Assembly (NCBI GenBank): GCA_021740645.1 | Contig: JAIOZL010000048.1 | Span: forward strand, 1-34,472 | Direction of reading: 5' to 3' | Source of the DNA: Bacteroidales bacterium | GTDB taxonomy: Bacteria > Bacteroidota > Bacteroidia > Bacteroidales > JAADJA01 | DNA length: 34,472 nucleotides | Shown here: positions 1 to 8,252 of the stretch, in pieces | How positions within the stretch are numbered: the first letter of the stretch is position 1 | Layout: each line of letters starts with the position of its first letter | The notes under the pieces: model-generated | What the model was told of the DNA's origin: nothing | Database searches by the model: none | What the model saw: the letters and a program-made list of their open reading frames with translations, nothing else | Made by a program: the position numbers and the translations under genes

Positions 1-181
1 AGATCTTTTTCTCAAATACAGCATCGGCATTCTCCAGCAGTTCCTTCTTCCAGGTAGCGATCTGGTTGGGATGAACTTCGTATTTAGAGGCCAGCTCTTG
101 CATGGTAGACTGCTCTTTTAGTGCTTCCAGGGCAACTTTACTCTTGAACTTTGCACTGAATTTTCTTCTGCTTGTTTTCAT
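1..181 (-). CDS. IS3-family transposase OrfA, N-terminal part (runs off the window)
   Basis: This is the first 60 residues of an IS3-family OrfA, a DNA-binding protein whose gene is normally joined by frameshifting to an OrfB integrase. The visible protein starts with a basic stretch (MKTSRRKFSAKFKSKVALEA) and continues as a helix-turn-helix: MQELASKYEVHPNQIATWKK. That arrangement is the classic HTH_Tnp_1 (IS3/IS911-type) pattern. The start codon is the ATG whose complement lies at 179-181, a few bases inside the element's terminal repeat. The C-terminal part and OrfB lie outside the window, so I cannot tell whether the element is intact. Confidence 0.88.
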   Translation of the reverse strand, partial: MKTSRRKFSAKFKSKVALEALKEQSTMQELASKYEVHPNQIATWKKELLENADAVFEKKI

Positions 182-236
182 AGACACAAATTTAAAATTT
201 ACACTTTAACTTTGTGTCCTAATTTTGGGGAGTACT
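1..236 (-). mobile_element. IS3-family insertion sequence, one end
   Basis: The window opens inside an insertion sequence. It holds the 5' part of an orfA transposase gene read on the minus strand and a short leader. The end read outward (about 213-236) contains TACTCCCC followed by AAAATTAGGACACA, which resembles the terminal inverted repeats of IS3-family elements that carry this type of orfA. The exact last base cannot be fixed without the other end; I place it at about 234-238. The GH108 reading frame starts immediately beyond it, so this is the junction of an insertion into that gene. Confidence 0.75.
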
Positions 237-240
237 ATAT

Positions 241-963
241 TTTGATCTCTCACTTAGGCATGTATTAATTCATGAGGGTGGCTGGGCTGATCATCCCAGA
301 GACCCGGGTGGCGCCACGATGAAAGGTGTTACCTTACTTGTTTATCGAAATCATTTTGGATCAAATAAAACAAAAGAAGATTTACGCAATATCTCAGATT
401 CTGAACTGGAACAAATTTACCGTGCAGGATACTGGGACAAATGCAAATGTGATGATCTCCCATCTGGTGTGGATTATGCGGTATTTGATGCTGCTGTAAA
501 TTCAGGTCCCGGACGTGGGGCAAAGTGGTTGCAAACTGCGATAGGAGCAAACCCGGACGGAGGGATAGGCCCTAATACCCTGGCGAAAGTGAAAGAACAC
601 CAGCCAGCAAAAATCGTCAACGGTATATGCGACAACAGGCTCTCTTTTTTGCGCAACCTTCAAAACTGGCAGACCTTTGGCCGGGGTTGGCAAAAACGGG
701 TAGAGGATCTTCGCAGAACGGCTGTCGAAATGGCCGGAGGCGGTGTACCTGTATCAGCACCTTCAATTGACTTCGAAACTGTAAGAAATGGTTCAACGGG
801 GCCTTGGGTAAAAAAGCTCCAGGAAGCACTTAATATTCAGGCTGACGGGAAATTTGGAAACGGTACAGAAAAAGCCCTTAAGGCATGGCAACGTGAGCAG
901 GGCCTCAATCCGGACGGAATTGCCGGACGGAATACTTATCGGGTACTTGGTCTTATCTCTTAG
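241..963 (+). pseudogene. GH108-family N-acetylmuramidase with peptidoglycan-binding domain, 5' end cut off by the IS
   Basis: This is a peptidoglycan-cleaving muramidase of glycoside hydrolase family 108. The frame reads FDLSLRHVLIHEGGWADHPR from base 241, then DPGGATMKGVT. The HEGGW stretch matches the EGGY motif whose Glu is catalytic in GH108; the Glu codon is at 274-276. The familiar GH108 helical body follows (AVFDAAVNSGPGRGAKWLQ). A C-terminal peptidoglycan-binding repeat (VRNGSTGPWVKKLQEAL ... GIAGRNTYRVLGL) covers about the last 60 residues. The first ATG is at 319, but starting there would drop the catalytic Glu. Upstream the frame meets a stop (TAA at 220-222), and no ATG, GTG or TTG codon lies between the stop and the EGG motif. 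Family members usually begin only a few residues before FDL, so the IS appears to have removed just the first codons. It is probably silent unless an ATT codon at 268 is used. It may be of phage or toxin-immunity origin; nothing here decides that. Confidence 0.8.
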
Positions 964-1045
964 GCTAAACTCAATTTATAGCCAACCTGCCGGACAAGCA
1001 GGCTCAAAGTCATCAATTGAATTTCAAGTCGGTTTATTTAAAATT

Positions 1046-1076
1046 AAAAAGGACATCATATTTTGATGTCCTTTTT
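1046..1076 (+). terminator. Rho-independent terminator after the muramidase gene
   Basis: An 8-bp perfect stem (GGACATCA at 1051-1058 with TGATGTCC at 1064-1071) closes a 5-base loop. It is flanked by AAAAA before and TTTTT after, so it can terminate transcription in either direction. Confidence 0.8.
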
Positions 1077-1133
1077 ATTAAACCTGAGACCGGCTTGCCA
1101 GACTCGGGAATTTCTATACCATTGTTGTATACA

Positions 1134-1165
1134 TAAAAATAGAACACCTTCAAAAGGTGTCCTTT
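1134..1165 (-). terminator. Terminator downstream of tRNA-Leu
   Basis: A 7-bp stem (ACACCTT at 1144-1150 with AAGGTGT at 1154-1160) closes a 3-base loop. Read on the minus strand it is followed by a T-rich run (complement of 1135-1139). It lies directly 3' of the tRNA. The plus-strand side also has a T run at 1163-1167, so the hairpin may be bidirectional. Confidence 0.65.
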
Positions 1166-1168
1166 TTG

Positions 1169-1251
1169 TACCCGAGGCCGGGGTCGAACCGGCACTCCTA
1201 AAAGGAACTGGTTTTTGAGACCAGCGCGTCTACCCATTCCGCCACTCGGGC
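1169..1251 (-). tRNA. tRNA-Leu (anticodon CAA)
   Basis: The minus strand folds as a class II tRNA. The acceptor strands are GCCCGAG and CTCGGGT with discriminator A. The D arm contains the conserved GG and TAGACGC. The anticodon stem CTGGT/ACCAG encloses the loop CTCAAAA, giving anticodon CAA. A long variable arm is present (TCCTTTTAGGA), and the T arm is GCCGG-TTCGACC-CCGGC. The length is 83 nt, and the CCA end is not encoded (CAA follows the discriminator). The long variable arm and the anticodon both indicate leucine, reading UUG codons. Confidence 0.95.
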
Positions 1252-1346
1252 AAAAGTTTTCCGTGAATGAGAGGCGCAAAATTATGGATTTTATTTCACT
1301 ATTTACTTCTGTTTTATATTTTTTTTAATGCATATTGCGTCAATCA

Positions 1347-1377
1347 TTTGTCAGGTAATAAATAAAGTGTAATTTCG
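1347..1377 (+). promoter_or_regulatory. Candidate Bacteroidota sigma-ABfr promoter for prs
   Basis: TTTG at 1347-1350 and TAATTTCG at 1370-1377 are spaced 19 bp apart. This fits the Bacteroidota consensus TTTG ... TAnnTTTG with one mismatch in the -7 box. It sits about 35 bp before the prs start codon. Judged by pattern only. Confidence 0.4.
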
Positions 1378-1411
1378 CGGCAAATTTTGAAACCCGACAT
1401 AATCTTTCGTA

Positions 1412-2353
1412 ATGGCATCAAAAGCACTTATATTTTCAGGACGGGCCACTAAATATCTGGCAGAAAAAATTGCAAACAGCTATGGAAACCCCCTTGGAAA
1501 TGTAGTTGTTACTGACTTTTCTGATGGTGAGTTTCAGCCTTCCTTTGAAGAAAATGTGCGTGGGAGGGATATTTTTATTGTACAGTCTACTTTTCCGCCC
1601 GCCGACAATCTGCTGGAACTTTTAATGTTGATAGATGCTGCCAGAAGGGCATCGGCTAAAACCATTGTGGCTGTTATTCCATATTTCGGGTTGGCCCGCC
1701 AGGACAGAAAAGATAAACCAAGGGTAAGTGTTGCTTCAAAATTGGTGGCTAACTTATTGACCGCTGCAGGTGTTCAGAGAATTATTACCATTGACTTGCA
1801 TGCAGATCAGATCCAGGGATTTTTTGATGTTCCGGTCGACCATATTTATGCCTCTTCAATATTTACAGATTATATCGAATCGATGAAACTGCCTAACCTG
1901 ATGATGGCTTCACCGGATACCGGGGGAACAAGGAGGGCAGCAGCGTATGCCAAACATCTGAAAACAGGATTTGTGATTTGCTATAAGCAACGTTCAAAGC
2001 CTAATCAAATAGCAAAGATGGATCTGGTTGGAGATGTCATGGGCAAGGATGTAATCCTGATGGATGACATTATTGATACCGGTGGTTCCATTACGAAAGC
2101 TGGCAACCTGATCATGGAAAAAGGAGCATCAAGTGTTAGGGCGTTTTGTACCCACCCCGTATTTTCAGGTGATGCGTATGAAAAAATTGAAAACTCTGTT
2201 TTTGAGGAAGTAGTGGTAACAGATACGATTCCGATGAAAAAAAGCCTCGATAAAATTACAGTTTTGTCTACCGCTGATCTTTTCGCTGAAGTCATTAAGA
2301 GGGCCTTAAAAACAAAATCTATTAGTTCGCTTTATCAATTTAAAGACAAATAA
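1412..2353 (+). CDS. prs: Ribose-phosphate pyrophosphokinase (PRPP synthetase)
   Basis: Makes 5-phosphoribosyl-1-pyrophosphate from ribose 5-phosphate and ATP in the cytoplasm, feeding purine, pyrimidine, NAD, histidine and tryptophan synthesis. The 313-residue length is typical of class I PRPP synthetases. Visible motifs are FSDGEFQPSFEENVRGRDIF near the N-terminus (ribose-phosphate/ATP region), the DLHADQIQGFFDVPVDH segment around residue 130, and the PRPP-binding loop DDIIDTGGSI near residue 220. The ATG start gives the family's usual N-terminus (ALIFSGRATKYLAEKIA). It is followed 27 bp later by rplY and then pth, a gene order common in Bacteroidota. Confidence 0.97.
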   Translation: MASKALIFSGRATKYLAEKIANSYGNPLGNVVVTDFSDGEFQPSFEENVRGRDIFIVQSTFPPADNLLELLMLIDAARRASAKTIVAVIPYFGLARQDRKDKPRVSVASKLVANLLTAAGVQRIITIDLHADQIQGFFDVPVDHIYASSIFTDYIESMKLPNLMMASPDTGGTRRAAAYAKHLKTGFVICYKQRSKPNQIAKMDLVGDVMGKDVILMDDIIDTGGSITKAGNLIMEKGASSVRAFCTHPVFSGDAYEKIENSVFEEVVVTDTIPMKKSLDKITVLSTADLFAEVIKRALKTKSISSLYQFKDK

Positions 2354-2380
2354 TAATTTAATCATTAAAATTTTAACATT

Positions 2381-3043
2381 ATGAAAACAGTATCTATGAG
2401 CGGTTCTCTGAGAGAGAACGTAGGGAAAAAAGATGCTAAAAAGATCAGGAGGGAAGGAAATGTCCCTTGCGTATTGTATGGTAGTGACGAACAGGTTCAT
2501 TTTTACATGAGCCAGAAAGACTTTACCAAGATCATTTTTACCCCGCATGTTTATTTATTGAAGATCAATATTGGTGGCAATGAAAAAAATGCCATTTTAC
2601 AAGATATCCAGTATCATCCGGTAACGGATCTGATTTTACATGCTGATTTTCTTGAAATCCTTCCCGGAAAACCTGTTACTATTGGTATTCCTTTGCAGTT
2701 TACCGGAAATCCTCCTGGGGTTTTAAAGGGTGGAAAAATCAGGATAAAAAGGAGAAAGCTTCTGGTAAAAGGCTTAGCTGAAGACTTACCGGATTTCATT
2801 GAAATTAATATCGGTAATCTCGATATTGGAAATATTTTAAAAGTGAGCGATGTAACATATGCTAATCTTGAGTTTCTTGAGCCAGCCGGTGGCGAGGTCG
2901 TTGGTGTGAAAACCGCACGTGGTGCCGGAATGGGGGAAGAAGAAGTGGAAGATGAAGAAGAAGGAACTGAAGGCGAAGGCGCTACTGAAGGTGGCGAAGA
3001 AGGTGCTCCAGCTGCTGAAGGAGATACTCCTCCTGCAGAATAA
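2381..3043 (+). CDS. rplY: 50S ribosomal protein L25 / general stress protein Ctc
   Basis: Binds 5S rRNA in the large ribosomal subunit. The 220-residue protein is the long CTC/TL5 form. An N-terminal L25 domain (about 1-90: SGSLRENVGKKDAKKIRREG, then VPCVLYG) is followed by a beta-rich TL5-type C-terminal domain (about 95-185). A strongly acidic, low-complexity tail of Glu, Gly and Ala runs from about 185 to 220. The tail has the biased composition often seen in Bacteroidota L25 proteins. It directly follows prs and is probably co-transcribed with it. A hairpin terminator lies just after the stop codon. Confidence 0.95.
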   Translation: MKTVSMSGSLRENVGKKDAKKIRREGNVPCVLYGSDEQVHFYMSQKDFTKIIFTPHVYLLKINIGGNEKNAILQDIQYHPVTDLILHADFLEILPGKPVTIGIPLQFTGNPPGVLKGGKIRIKRRKLLVKGLAEDLPDFIEINIGNLDIGNILKVSDVTYANLEFLEPAGGEVVGVKTARGAGMGEEEVEDEEEGTEGEGATEGGEEGAPAAEGDTPPAE

Positions 3044-3064
3044 ACTTCCATACTGTTTAGAAAC

Positions 3065-3099
3065 TTCCAAATCTTGTTTTACAGGGTTTGGAATTTTTA
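3065..3099 (+). terminator. Terminator after rplY
   Basis: TTCCAAA (3065-3071) pairs with TTTGGAA (3087-3093), and the stem can extend by up to three more pairs with G-U wobbles. TTTTTA follows. It ends the prs-rplY unit, and its right arm contains the TTTG that may serve as the pth -33 box. Confidence 0.65.
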
Positions 3100-3120
3100 T
3101 TTCAGGAAAATGTATTTTTG
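3087..3120 (+). promoter_or_regulatory. Candidate promoter for pth
   Basis: TTTG at 3087-3090 and a perfect TAnnTTTG box (TATTTTTG, 3113-3120) are separated by 22 bp. This places the transcript start roughly 10 bp before the pth ATG at 3136. It supports that start over the upstream in-frame ATG at 3088, which lies within the terminator hairpin. Confidence 0.5.
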
Positions 3121-3135
3121 TGTAAGCAAACCTCT

Positions 3136-3753
3136 ATGAAATACCTGATCGTTGGTTTAGGAAATATTGGCCCCGAATATGCAAATACCAGGCATAATGT
3201 GGGATTTAAAATTGCAGATGCAATAGCCGAAGATGCACAGACTCCTTTTGCCACAGGGAGGTATGGGGATATGGCGAAGATAAAATACCGGTCGCGAACC
3301 TTGCTAGTGATTAAACCTTCCACCTATATGAACCTGAGTGGCAACGCGATTAAATACTGGTTAAATAAGGAAAGTATACCTCTTGAGCATCTGCTGGTTA
3401 TCGTGGACGACCTGGCCTTACCCCTTGGTGAACTGCGCCTGAGGGCAAAAGGGGGAGATGGTGGCCACAATGGCCTGATCAGTATTTTTGAACAATTAGG
3501 TACACCTAATTATGCCCGTTTGAGAGTCGGGATAGGGGATGAATTCTCAAAAGGCCACCAGGTAAATTATGTGTTGGGAGAATGGCTTCCGGAAGAATAC
3601 AAGATTGTTGAAGACAGGTTTGCCTTTGCCGTTAAAATTGTTAAAAGTTTTTGCACCATTGGCATTTCGAGGACCATGAATACCTTTAATACACGGCCTC
3701 CAAAAAAGTCTTCTGAAAAGAAAGCCCCGGACGAGGAATTTCCATCTTTATAA
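3136..3753 (+). CDS. pth: Peptidyl-tRNA hydrolase
   Basis: Cleaves the ester bond of peptidyl-tRNAs that fall off the ribosome, recycling tRNA in the cytoplasm. The protein is 205 residues, the usual size for bacterial Pth. It has MKYLIVGLGNIGPEYANTRH with the catalytic His20, then NVGFKIAD, the KPSTYMNLSG motif, the VDDLALPLGELRLR segment with the conserved Asp, and GGDGGHNGL. I choose the start at 3136 because family members begin at this Met. A longer in-frame start at 3088 would add 16 unrelated residues encoded by the rplY terminator. The C-terminal tail (about 20 residues) is basic/acidic and low in conservation. The last 6 bases overlap the convergent gene. Confidence 0.96.
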   Translation: MKYLIVGLGNIGPEYANTRHNVGFKIADAIAEDAQTPFATGRYGDMAKIKYRSRTLLVIKPSTYMNLSGNAIKYWLNKESIPLEHLLVIVDDLALPLGELRLRAKGGDGGHNGLISIFEQLGTPNYARLRVGIGDEFSKGHQVNYVLGEWLPEEYKIVEDRFAFAVKIVKSFCTIGISRTMNTFNTRPPKKSSEKKAPDEEFPSL

Positions 3754-6700
3754 TTTTGTAGCTAAAACTACCGGCTTTTTATACTTTTTAATATTGCCGT
3801 TTACATCAAATCCTTCAAAATAAATTATGTAAATTCCTATTGGAGCTTTCTGATTATCCTGAGTGCGCCCATCCCACGAAAAGATGCCATTGCTTCCCAG
3901 GATTTCATTATTGACTAAATAATTGACCATCCTGCCTTCCGCATCATAAATGCTTATGGTGGCAGTAATTCCCGGAAGATCAAAAGTATATTGAATATTT
4001 ACCACATCATTGTACCCATCATTATCCGGCGAAAATATTTCCGGATAAATAGTGACTTCTTCATTATTTTCTCCTTCTTCAATAAACTGGGAGTTTTGAT
4101 AGGCTGGAGTGGCAAACCCAACATCTGATGAGGCAGAATGCCAGTTGGTTAAATCTGTCGCTGGACGATTATAATGGATACGCTCGAGTGAAACACCTTC
4201 AAACGTTGCTAATAGCGGGTGATGCATAGTTTCATTATAGGTAAAAATGTCTATCACTTTTCCGAAATAATTAGATAATATTACCGTTCCTTCCTCATTG
4301 CTTAAAGTTGGGAATGAATTCATTTTAATAAATTCATCGGGCTTTTCTGTATAATATTGATCCTTTACAATCGCCGGGCTTATTGTTAAAACTTTGTATT
4401 CACCCATTAATAAGAGTGAATGTTCAGAAGAAACACTTTTATAGTTAGTGTCGGCATGGCCAAATTCATCAATGGATAAGTCACCTAATTTTAGCTCAGC
4501 GAGGTCAATGATTTTCTGCGATCGGTTATAGACTTCCACGAAATCAACACCTTCGCCTACTGGATTAAACAATACTTCATTAATTATGATGTCGTTGTAT
4601 TCAGCAGTTTCATGAAAGCCAAAATTAAATGAGTTTCCCTTGGATAAAAACAGCCCAGCACAATTGGAAAGGTCGGCCTTAATAGCAAGTTCATAAATCA
4701 CGCCATGTTGAAAGTTGAGGTCAAACACGAGTAAGACCGTTCTCCTGTCATTTTCTGAGTTTGAGGCAAAGGAAGGTTTTCCTATTCCATGATCTATTTT
4801 ATACGACTCAATATTTAACATTTCAGGCCCGGACATAATTTGATTAAAATCCACTTTGATGGTATTTTCATTCACCACAAAGATCTTTTCAATTTCCGGG
4901 AAAATTTGATTTTCTCTGTTTGCAGCGTTTACTTCACCAGGGGTGCCACCTCTGAGGTCAATACTGGCCTCCCAATTATCGAAGCCCGCACAGGGGTTTA
5001 ACGGATCAATTTGTTCGAGTGCCCAGCCTCCATTTTTTTTATTTTCATCAGTGATCCAATCGGGTGAGTATTCCACAGCGGATATTATTTCACCTGAACT
5101 GTTCAACAAGGATATTTCTGTCCCGGAATTACTCAAACCCAGACTTGAAAATCCAAAACTCCTTCCAAACAGGCTGAATAAATTTACGGCATCTAATTGT
5201 GTAAATACAATAAATTCTCCGGGCTCAATTATTAAATCGGGAATTGTTTTTTGAGTAGTGCCTACTTGCAATATCCAACCCCTTAGGTCCATGTATTTAA
5301 CCGTTGTATTATAAATCTCAATGTATTCAAATTCTGGCAATCCAACCGGAGGATCAGGATCAAACATAATTTCATTTATCACAACCTCAAACGGATTGGG
5401 CTTCGCAGGTAAAACTACATCATAAGCCCCACCGACCAGAATTTCCTGTCCCGTGCAGTTTGCCAGGGTATCGGTAATAGACAGGGTATAGACTTTATTG
5501 GTATCCAAAGAATTTGTGAAATTTAATACCACCTGATTGAACGTATTCTCATCTACTGCTACAGTATTTGCCCAACCAATGCCAGGTTCAACCTGATAAG
5601 CCAGTGGATTTGCTATGGAGGAACTATCCATATTCTGGTTAAATTCAATGAATATGGAAGTATTGCCAGTACTTTGAACTGATGCTACTTGCAATGGAAA
5701 TACCGTTGCTCCTAAAACAGAATTCACAGATCCGGGTGTTCCCCCATTTACATTTTCGGATGCTCTCCAGTTTATAGCTCCCTGACAAGGATGCATGGGG
5801 TCAATTTGTTCAAGTGACCAGCCCCCGTTTTCTTTGTCTGGGTGATGATACCAATCACCAGAATAGTTGACCGAATGAATTAAATTGTTCCCCCCATCAC
5901 GCAAAATTATTATTCCTTCGTTATTTAAGCTGAAACCCGGTAACCCAAGACAATCACCATATAAAGCAAAATCAGCGGTGTCGGCTGTACTAAGCACGAT
6001 GAGGAAACTATCAGGATAAATAATTTTAGAAGGCAGGTTAATCGGTGCTGAGGCCTCCCGTGGCTTAAGAGTGAATCCCGACAAATTTATTGTGTCAGTT
6101 GTAGCATTGTATAATTCCAAATAATCAGTTTCAGGTAAACCGGCAGGTGCCGGATTCTCATCGGCCATTATCTCATTGATCAGGATGGAAAAGGGAGGAA
6201 TAAGCATATTGTTTAAAAAGGTAAACTCACAATAAGAAGTATCCATCACATTACCAGCAAGATCTGCCAGGTCAAACACTTTTATCATATATGTTGTATC
6301 CTCCTGAAAATTAGTTTCAAATAATAGATGTACGATATGATTTTGATTCAAATCCCTTGATGCAGAAAAGGGGTTTCCGATTCCTTTGTTTACATTATAG
6401 TGTAAAGGGTTTTCTGAACTGGATAATCCAACATTTTCCGAAAATTGTATCCCTATTTCGTGTGTGTTTATCGCTTGAGCGGAGATCAGTTCCGGTGCAA
6501 GGGTATCCGAAGTAATTTCTTTAACAATAAAGTCATCAAAATAAAACTTAGAAGCATTGCTGGCGGTGTATTTGCAAAAAATTCCAAAGTACGCACTCTC
6601 ATCCATGGAGTTATCCATGGCCGTGCCTTCAGAAATAAACTCATATCCTCCTGTGTTGTCAGCGAATAGTTCCCAGTTGCCAATACTGTCGTTCAGTATT

Positions 6701-7191
6701 TTAAACCTGAACACATTGGATGAGTTACCACAAAACAAAGTTTGGGCACTGACCAGCAATTGGGTCGAACTTTCAGTTTGCTTATATAAACCAATGCTAT
6801 CATTGGCTCCACCAATTTGTAAGTAATACCCATTTATTGCGCCTTTAAGGTTGGGCGAATCAGCTACGAGGTAAACCCTTGCATAGTTATTTGCAGAGGA
6901 ATTAAATGAAAGCTTTGCCCAAAATTGCCATTCAGTATAGTGTAAAAGGCTATTATAAACTACAAGAATGGAGGTATCGGTTTGAAATCCGTCTGTTTGC
7001 AATGCTGGTTTCATTCCGGGCGGGACAGCACTGCTATTGGTGATTTTAAATTCAGAGGTATCTCCGCTCCATGTGGGATTAAGCAAAAAATCACCATCGG
7101 TAAAATCTTCATTGACCTGCGACTTCAAATTATCAATTAACAAAAAGCCAAAAAAGATTGTTATAATATAAAATTTGATCGAATGATTCAC
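3748..7191 (-). CDS. Large secreted protein with three lamin-tail and Ig-like domains and a C-terminal sorting-type domain
   Basis: This is a 1147-residue exported protein with an N-terminal signal peptide (about 1-24, hydrophobic IKFYIITIFFGFLLI). The first ~230 residues look like a jelly-roll/LamG-type domain. Three alternating pairs then follow: an SbsA-like Ig segment (e.g. EIGIQFSENVGLSSSENPLH, IFIEFNQNMDSS, IKVDFNQIMSG) and a lamin-tail domain (ILINEIMADENPAPAGLPET, VVINEIMFDPDPPVGLPEFE, IIINEVLFNPVGEG). The C-terminus, beginning FSPDNDGYNDVVNIQYTFDL, is a FlgD/CHU_C-like beta domain that resembles type IX secretion C-terminal domains. It is likely a cell-surface or extracellular structural or adhesive protein. 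No catalytic motif was seen. Its stop overlaps the end of convergent pth by 6 bp. Confidence 0.85.
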   Translation of the reverse strand: MNHSIKFYIITIFFGFLLIDNLKSQVNEDFTDGDFLLNPTWSGDTSEFKITNSSAVPPGMKPALQTDGFQTDTSILVVYNSLLHYTEWQFWAKLSFNSSANNYARVYLVADSPNLKGAINGYYLQIGGANDSIGLYKQTESSTQLLVSAQTLFCGNSSNVFRFKILNDSIGNWELFADNTGGYEFISEGTAMDNSMDESAYFGIFCKYTASNASKFYFDDFIVKEITSDTLAPELISAQAINTHEIGIQFSENVGLSSSENPLHYNVNKGIGNPFSASRDLNQNHIVHLLFETNFQEDTTYMIKVFDLADLAGNVMDTSYCEFTFLNNMLIPPFSILINEIMADENPAPAGLPETDYLELYNATTDTINLSGFTLKPREASAPINLPSKIIYPDSFLIVLSTADTADFALYGDCLGLPGFSLNNEGIIILRDGGNNLIHSVNYSGDWYHHPDKENGGWSLEQIDPMHPCQGAINWRASENVNGGTPGSVNSVLGATVFPLQVASVQSTGNTSIFIEFNQNMDSSSIANPLAYQVEPGIGWANTVAVDENTFNQVVLNFTNSLDTNKVYTLSITDTLANCTGQEILVGGAYDVVLPAKPNPFEVVINEIMFDPDPPVGLPEFEYIEIYNTTVKYMDLRGWILQVGTTQKTIPDLIIEPGEFIVFTQLDAVNLFSLFGRSFGFSSLGLSNSGTEISLLNSSGEIISAVEYSPDWITDENKKNGGWALEQIDPLNPCAGFDNWEASIDLRGGTPGEVNAANRENQIFPEIEKIFVVNENTIKVDFNQIMSGPEMLNIESYKIDHGIGKPSFASNSENDRRTVLLVFDLNFQHGVIYELAIKADLSNCAGLFLSKGNSFNFGFHETAEYNDIIINEVLFNPVGEGVDFVEVYNRSQKIIDLAELKLGDLSIDEFGHADTNYKSVSSEHSLLLMGEYKVLTISPAIVKDQYYTEKPDEFIKMNSFPTLSNEEGTVILSNYFGKVIDIFTYNETMHHPLLATFEGVSLERIHYNRPATDLTNWHSASSDVGFATPAYQNSQFIEEGENNEEVTIYPEIFSPDNDGYNDVVNIQYTFDLPGITATISIYDAEGRMVNYLVNNEILGSNGIFSWDGRTQDNQKAPIGIYIIYFEGFDVNGNIKKYKKPVVLATKL

Positions 7192-7223
7192 AATAGGTTC
7201 GGGTTTAGTATCAGTTAATAAGT

Positions 7224-7254
7224 CAAAATTAATAAATTTGCCACATATTTCAAA
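7224..7254 (-). promoter_or_regulatory. Promoter of the lamin-tail-domain protein gene
   Basis: On the minus strand, TTTG (7254-7251), a 19-bp spacer and TAATTTTG (7231-7224) match the Bacteroidota consensus perfectly. The boxes lie about 35 bp before the start codon at 7191. Confidence 0.6.
7233..7240 (+). promoter_or_regulatory. Candidate -7 box for ribF
   Basis: TAAATTTG on the plus strand matches TAnnTTTG. No clear -33 TTTG lies at the right distance upstream. The box falls inside the spacer of the opposing promoter, so the two polymerase sites would overlap. Confidence 0.38.
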
Positions 7255-7297
7255 AAGGAATTTTTATCAGAAGGAGCAATTTCAATAATAAAGCAAA

Positions 7298-8236
7298 TTG
7301 AAGACGTATCAAAGTGTTTCAGGGTTTAAGGGAAGTCGTTATCCGGTGGTCACCGTGGGTACATTTGATGGGCTGCATGTAGGGCACCAGAAGATCATCC
7401 AAAGGATGAAGGATATTGCAATGGAGAATGGCGGCGAAACCATACTGGTTACTTTTGATCCGCATCCCCGGCAGGTGCTCAACTCCAATCCAATTGAAAT
7501 CAGGTTTATCAATACCCGGTCGAGGAAGCTAAAGCTGCTGGAACAATTTGGAATCGACCACATCATAGTAATCCCCTTTACCCGTGAGTTTGCCCAAACC
7601 TCATCGGATGATTTTGTCAGGAATTACCTCGTTGATGCATTAGGGATGAAAAAGTTGATTGTAGGATACGATCATCATTTTGGAAGAAACCGGGAAGGAA
7701 ACTATCTTCAATTACAACTTTTAGGAGAAAAATACGGATTTTTACTTGAAGAAATTGAAGCCCAATACATCAACGGAGTAGCAGTTAGTTCAACCAAGAT
7801 AAGGCATGCCCTTATGGAAGGAGATGTAAGTCTTGCCAATAAAATGCTGGGCTATCCATATAGCATTTCAGGAACCATTATCGAAGGTAATAAACTAGGC
7901 AGAACAATTGGATTCCCAACAGCCAACCTCGATGTGGAGGATCAGTTTAAATTAATTGCTGCGGGTGGAGTGTATGCCTGTAAAGTAGAACTGCATGGAG
8001 TATTTTATTACGGAATGGCCAATATCGGAACCCGGCCCACAGTAGGAATAAACGGCCTGGTAACGGAAGTACATATTTTTGATTTTGATGAGGATATTTA
8101 CGGAAATGAACTAACCATTTATTTTACTGACCGCATTAGAGACGAACGAAAATTTGAAAGTTTGGCACACCTGAAAGAACAACTTCTGAAGGACAAAATA
8201 TTTACCCTGGCTAAAATTGACCAGACCAAAGCCTAA
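7298..8236 (+). CDS. ribF: Bifunctional riboflavin kinase / FAD synthetase
   Basis: Converts riboflavin to FMN and then FAD in the cytoplasm. The 312-residue protein has the usual two domains. The N-terminal nucleotidyltransferase has VTVGTFDGLHVGHQKII with the HxGH motif, then VTFDPHPRQVL, YDHHFGRNREGN and SSTKIRHALMEGD. The C-terminal flavokinase domain begins around residue 185, with GNKLGRTIGFPTANLD and IGTRPTVG. The start is a TTG codon, with AAGGAG about 22 bases upstream. No closer ATG in frame gives the expected N-terminus. FAD made by this enzyme would be needed by the flavoprotein at 23155-24486, though the genes are not linked in an operon. Confidence 0.96.
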   Translation: MKTYQSVSGFKGSRYPVVTVGTFDGLHVGHQKIIQRMKDIAMENGGETILVTFDPHPRQVLNSNPIEIRFINTRSRKLKLLEQFGIDHIIVIPFTREFAQTSSDDFVRNYLVDALGMKKLIVGYDHHFGRNREGNYLQLQLLGEKYGFLLEEIEAQYINGVAVSSTKIRHALMEGDVSLANKMLGYPYSISGTIIEGNKLGRTIGFPTANLDVEDQFKLIAAGGVYACKVELHGVFYYGMANIGTRPTVGINGLVTEVHIFDFDEDIYGNELTIYFTDRIRDERKFESLAHLKEQLLKDKIFTLAKIDQTKA

Positions 8237-8252
8237 TCCGCTTCACCACACT

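Noticed and set aside
854..1066. Short frame overlapping the end of the muramidase gene
   Set aside because: It overlaps the peptidoglycan-binding domain in another frame, runs into the terminator, and has no recognisable features.
2614..3070. Ser/Pro-rich and Phe-rich minus-strand frames opposite rplY
   Set aside because: They mirror the Glu/Gly/Ala-rich tail of L25 and are composition artefacts.
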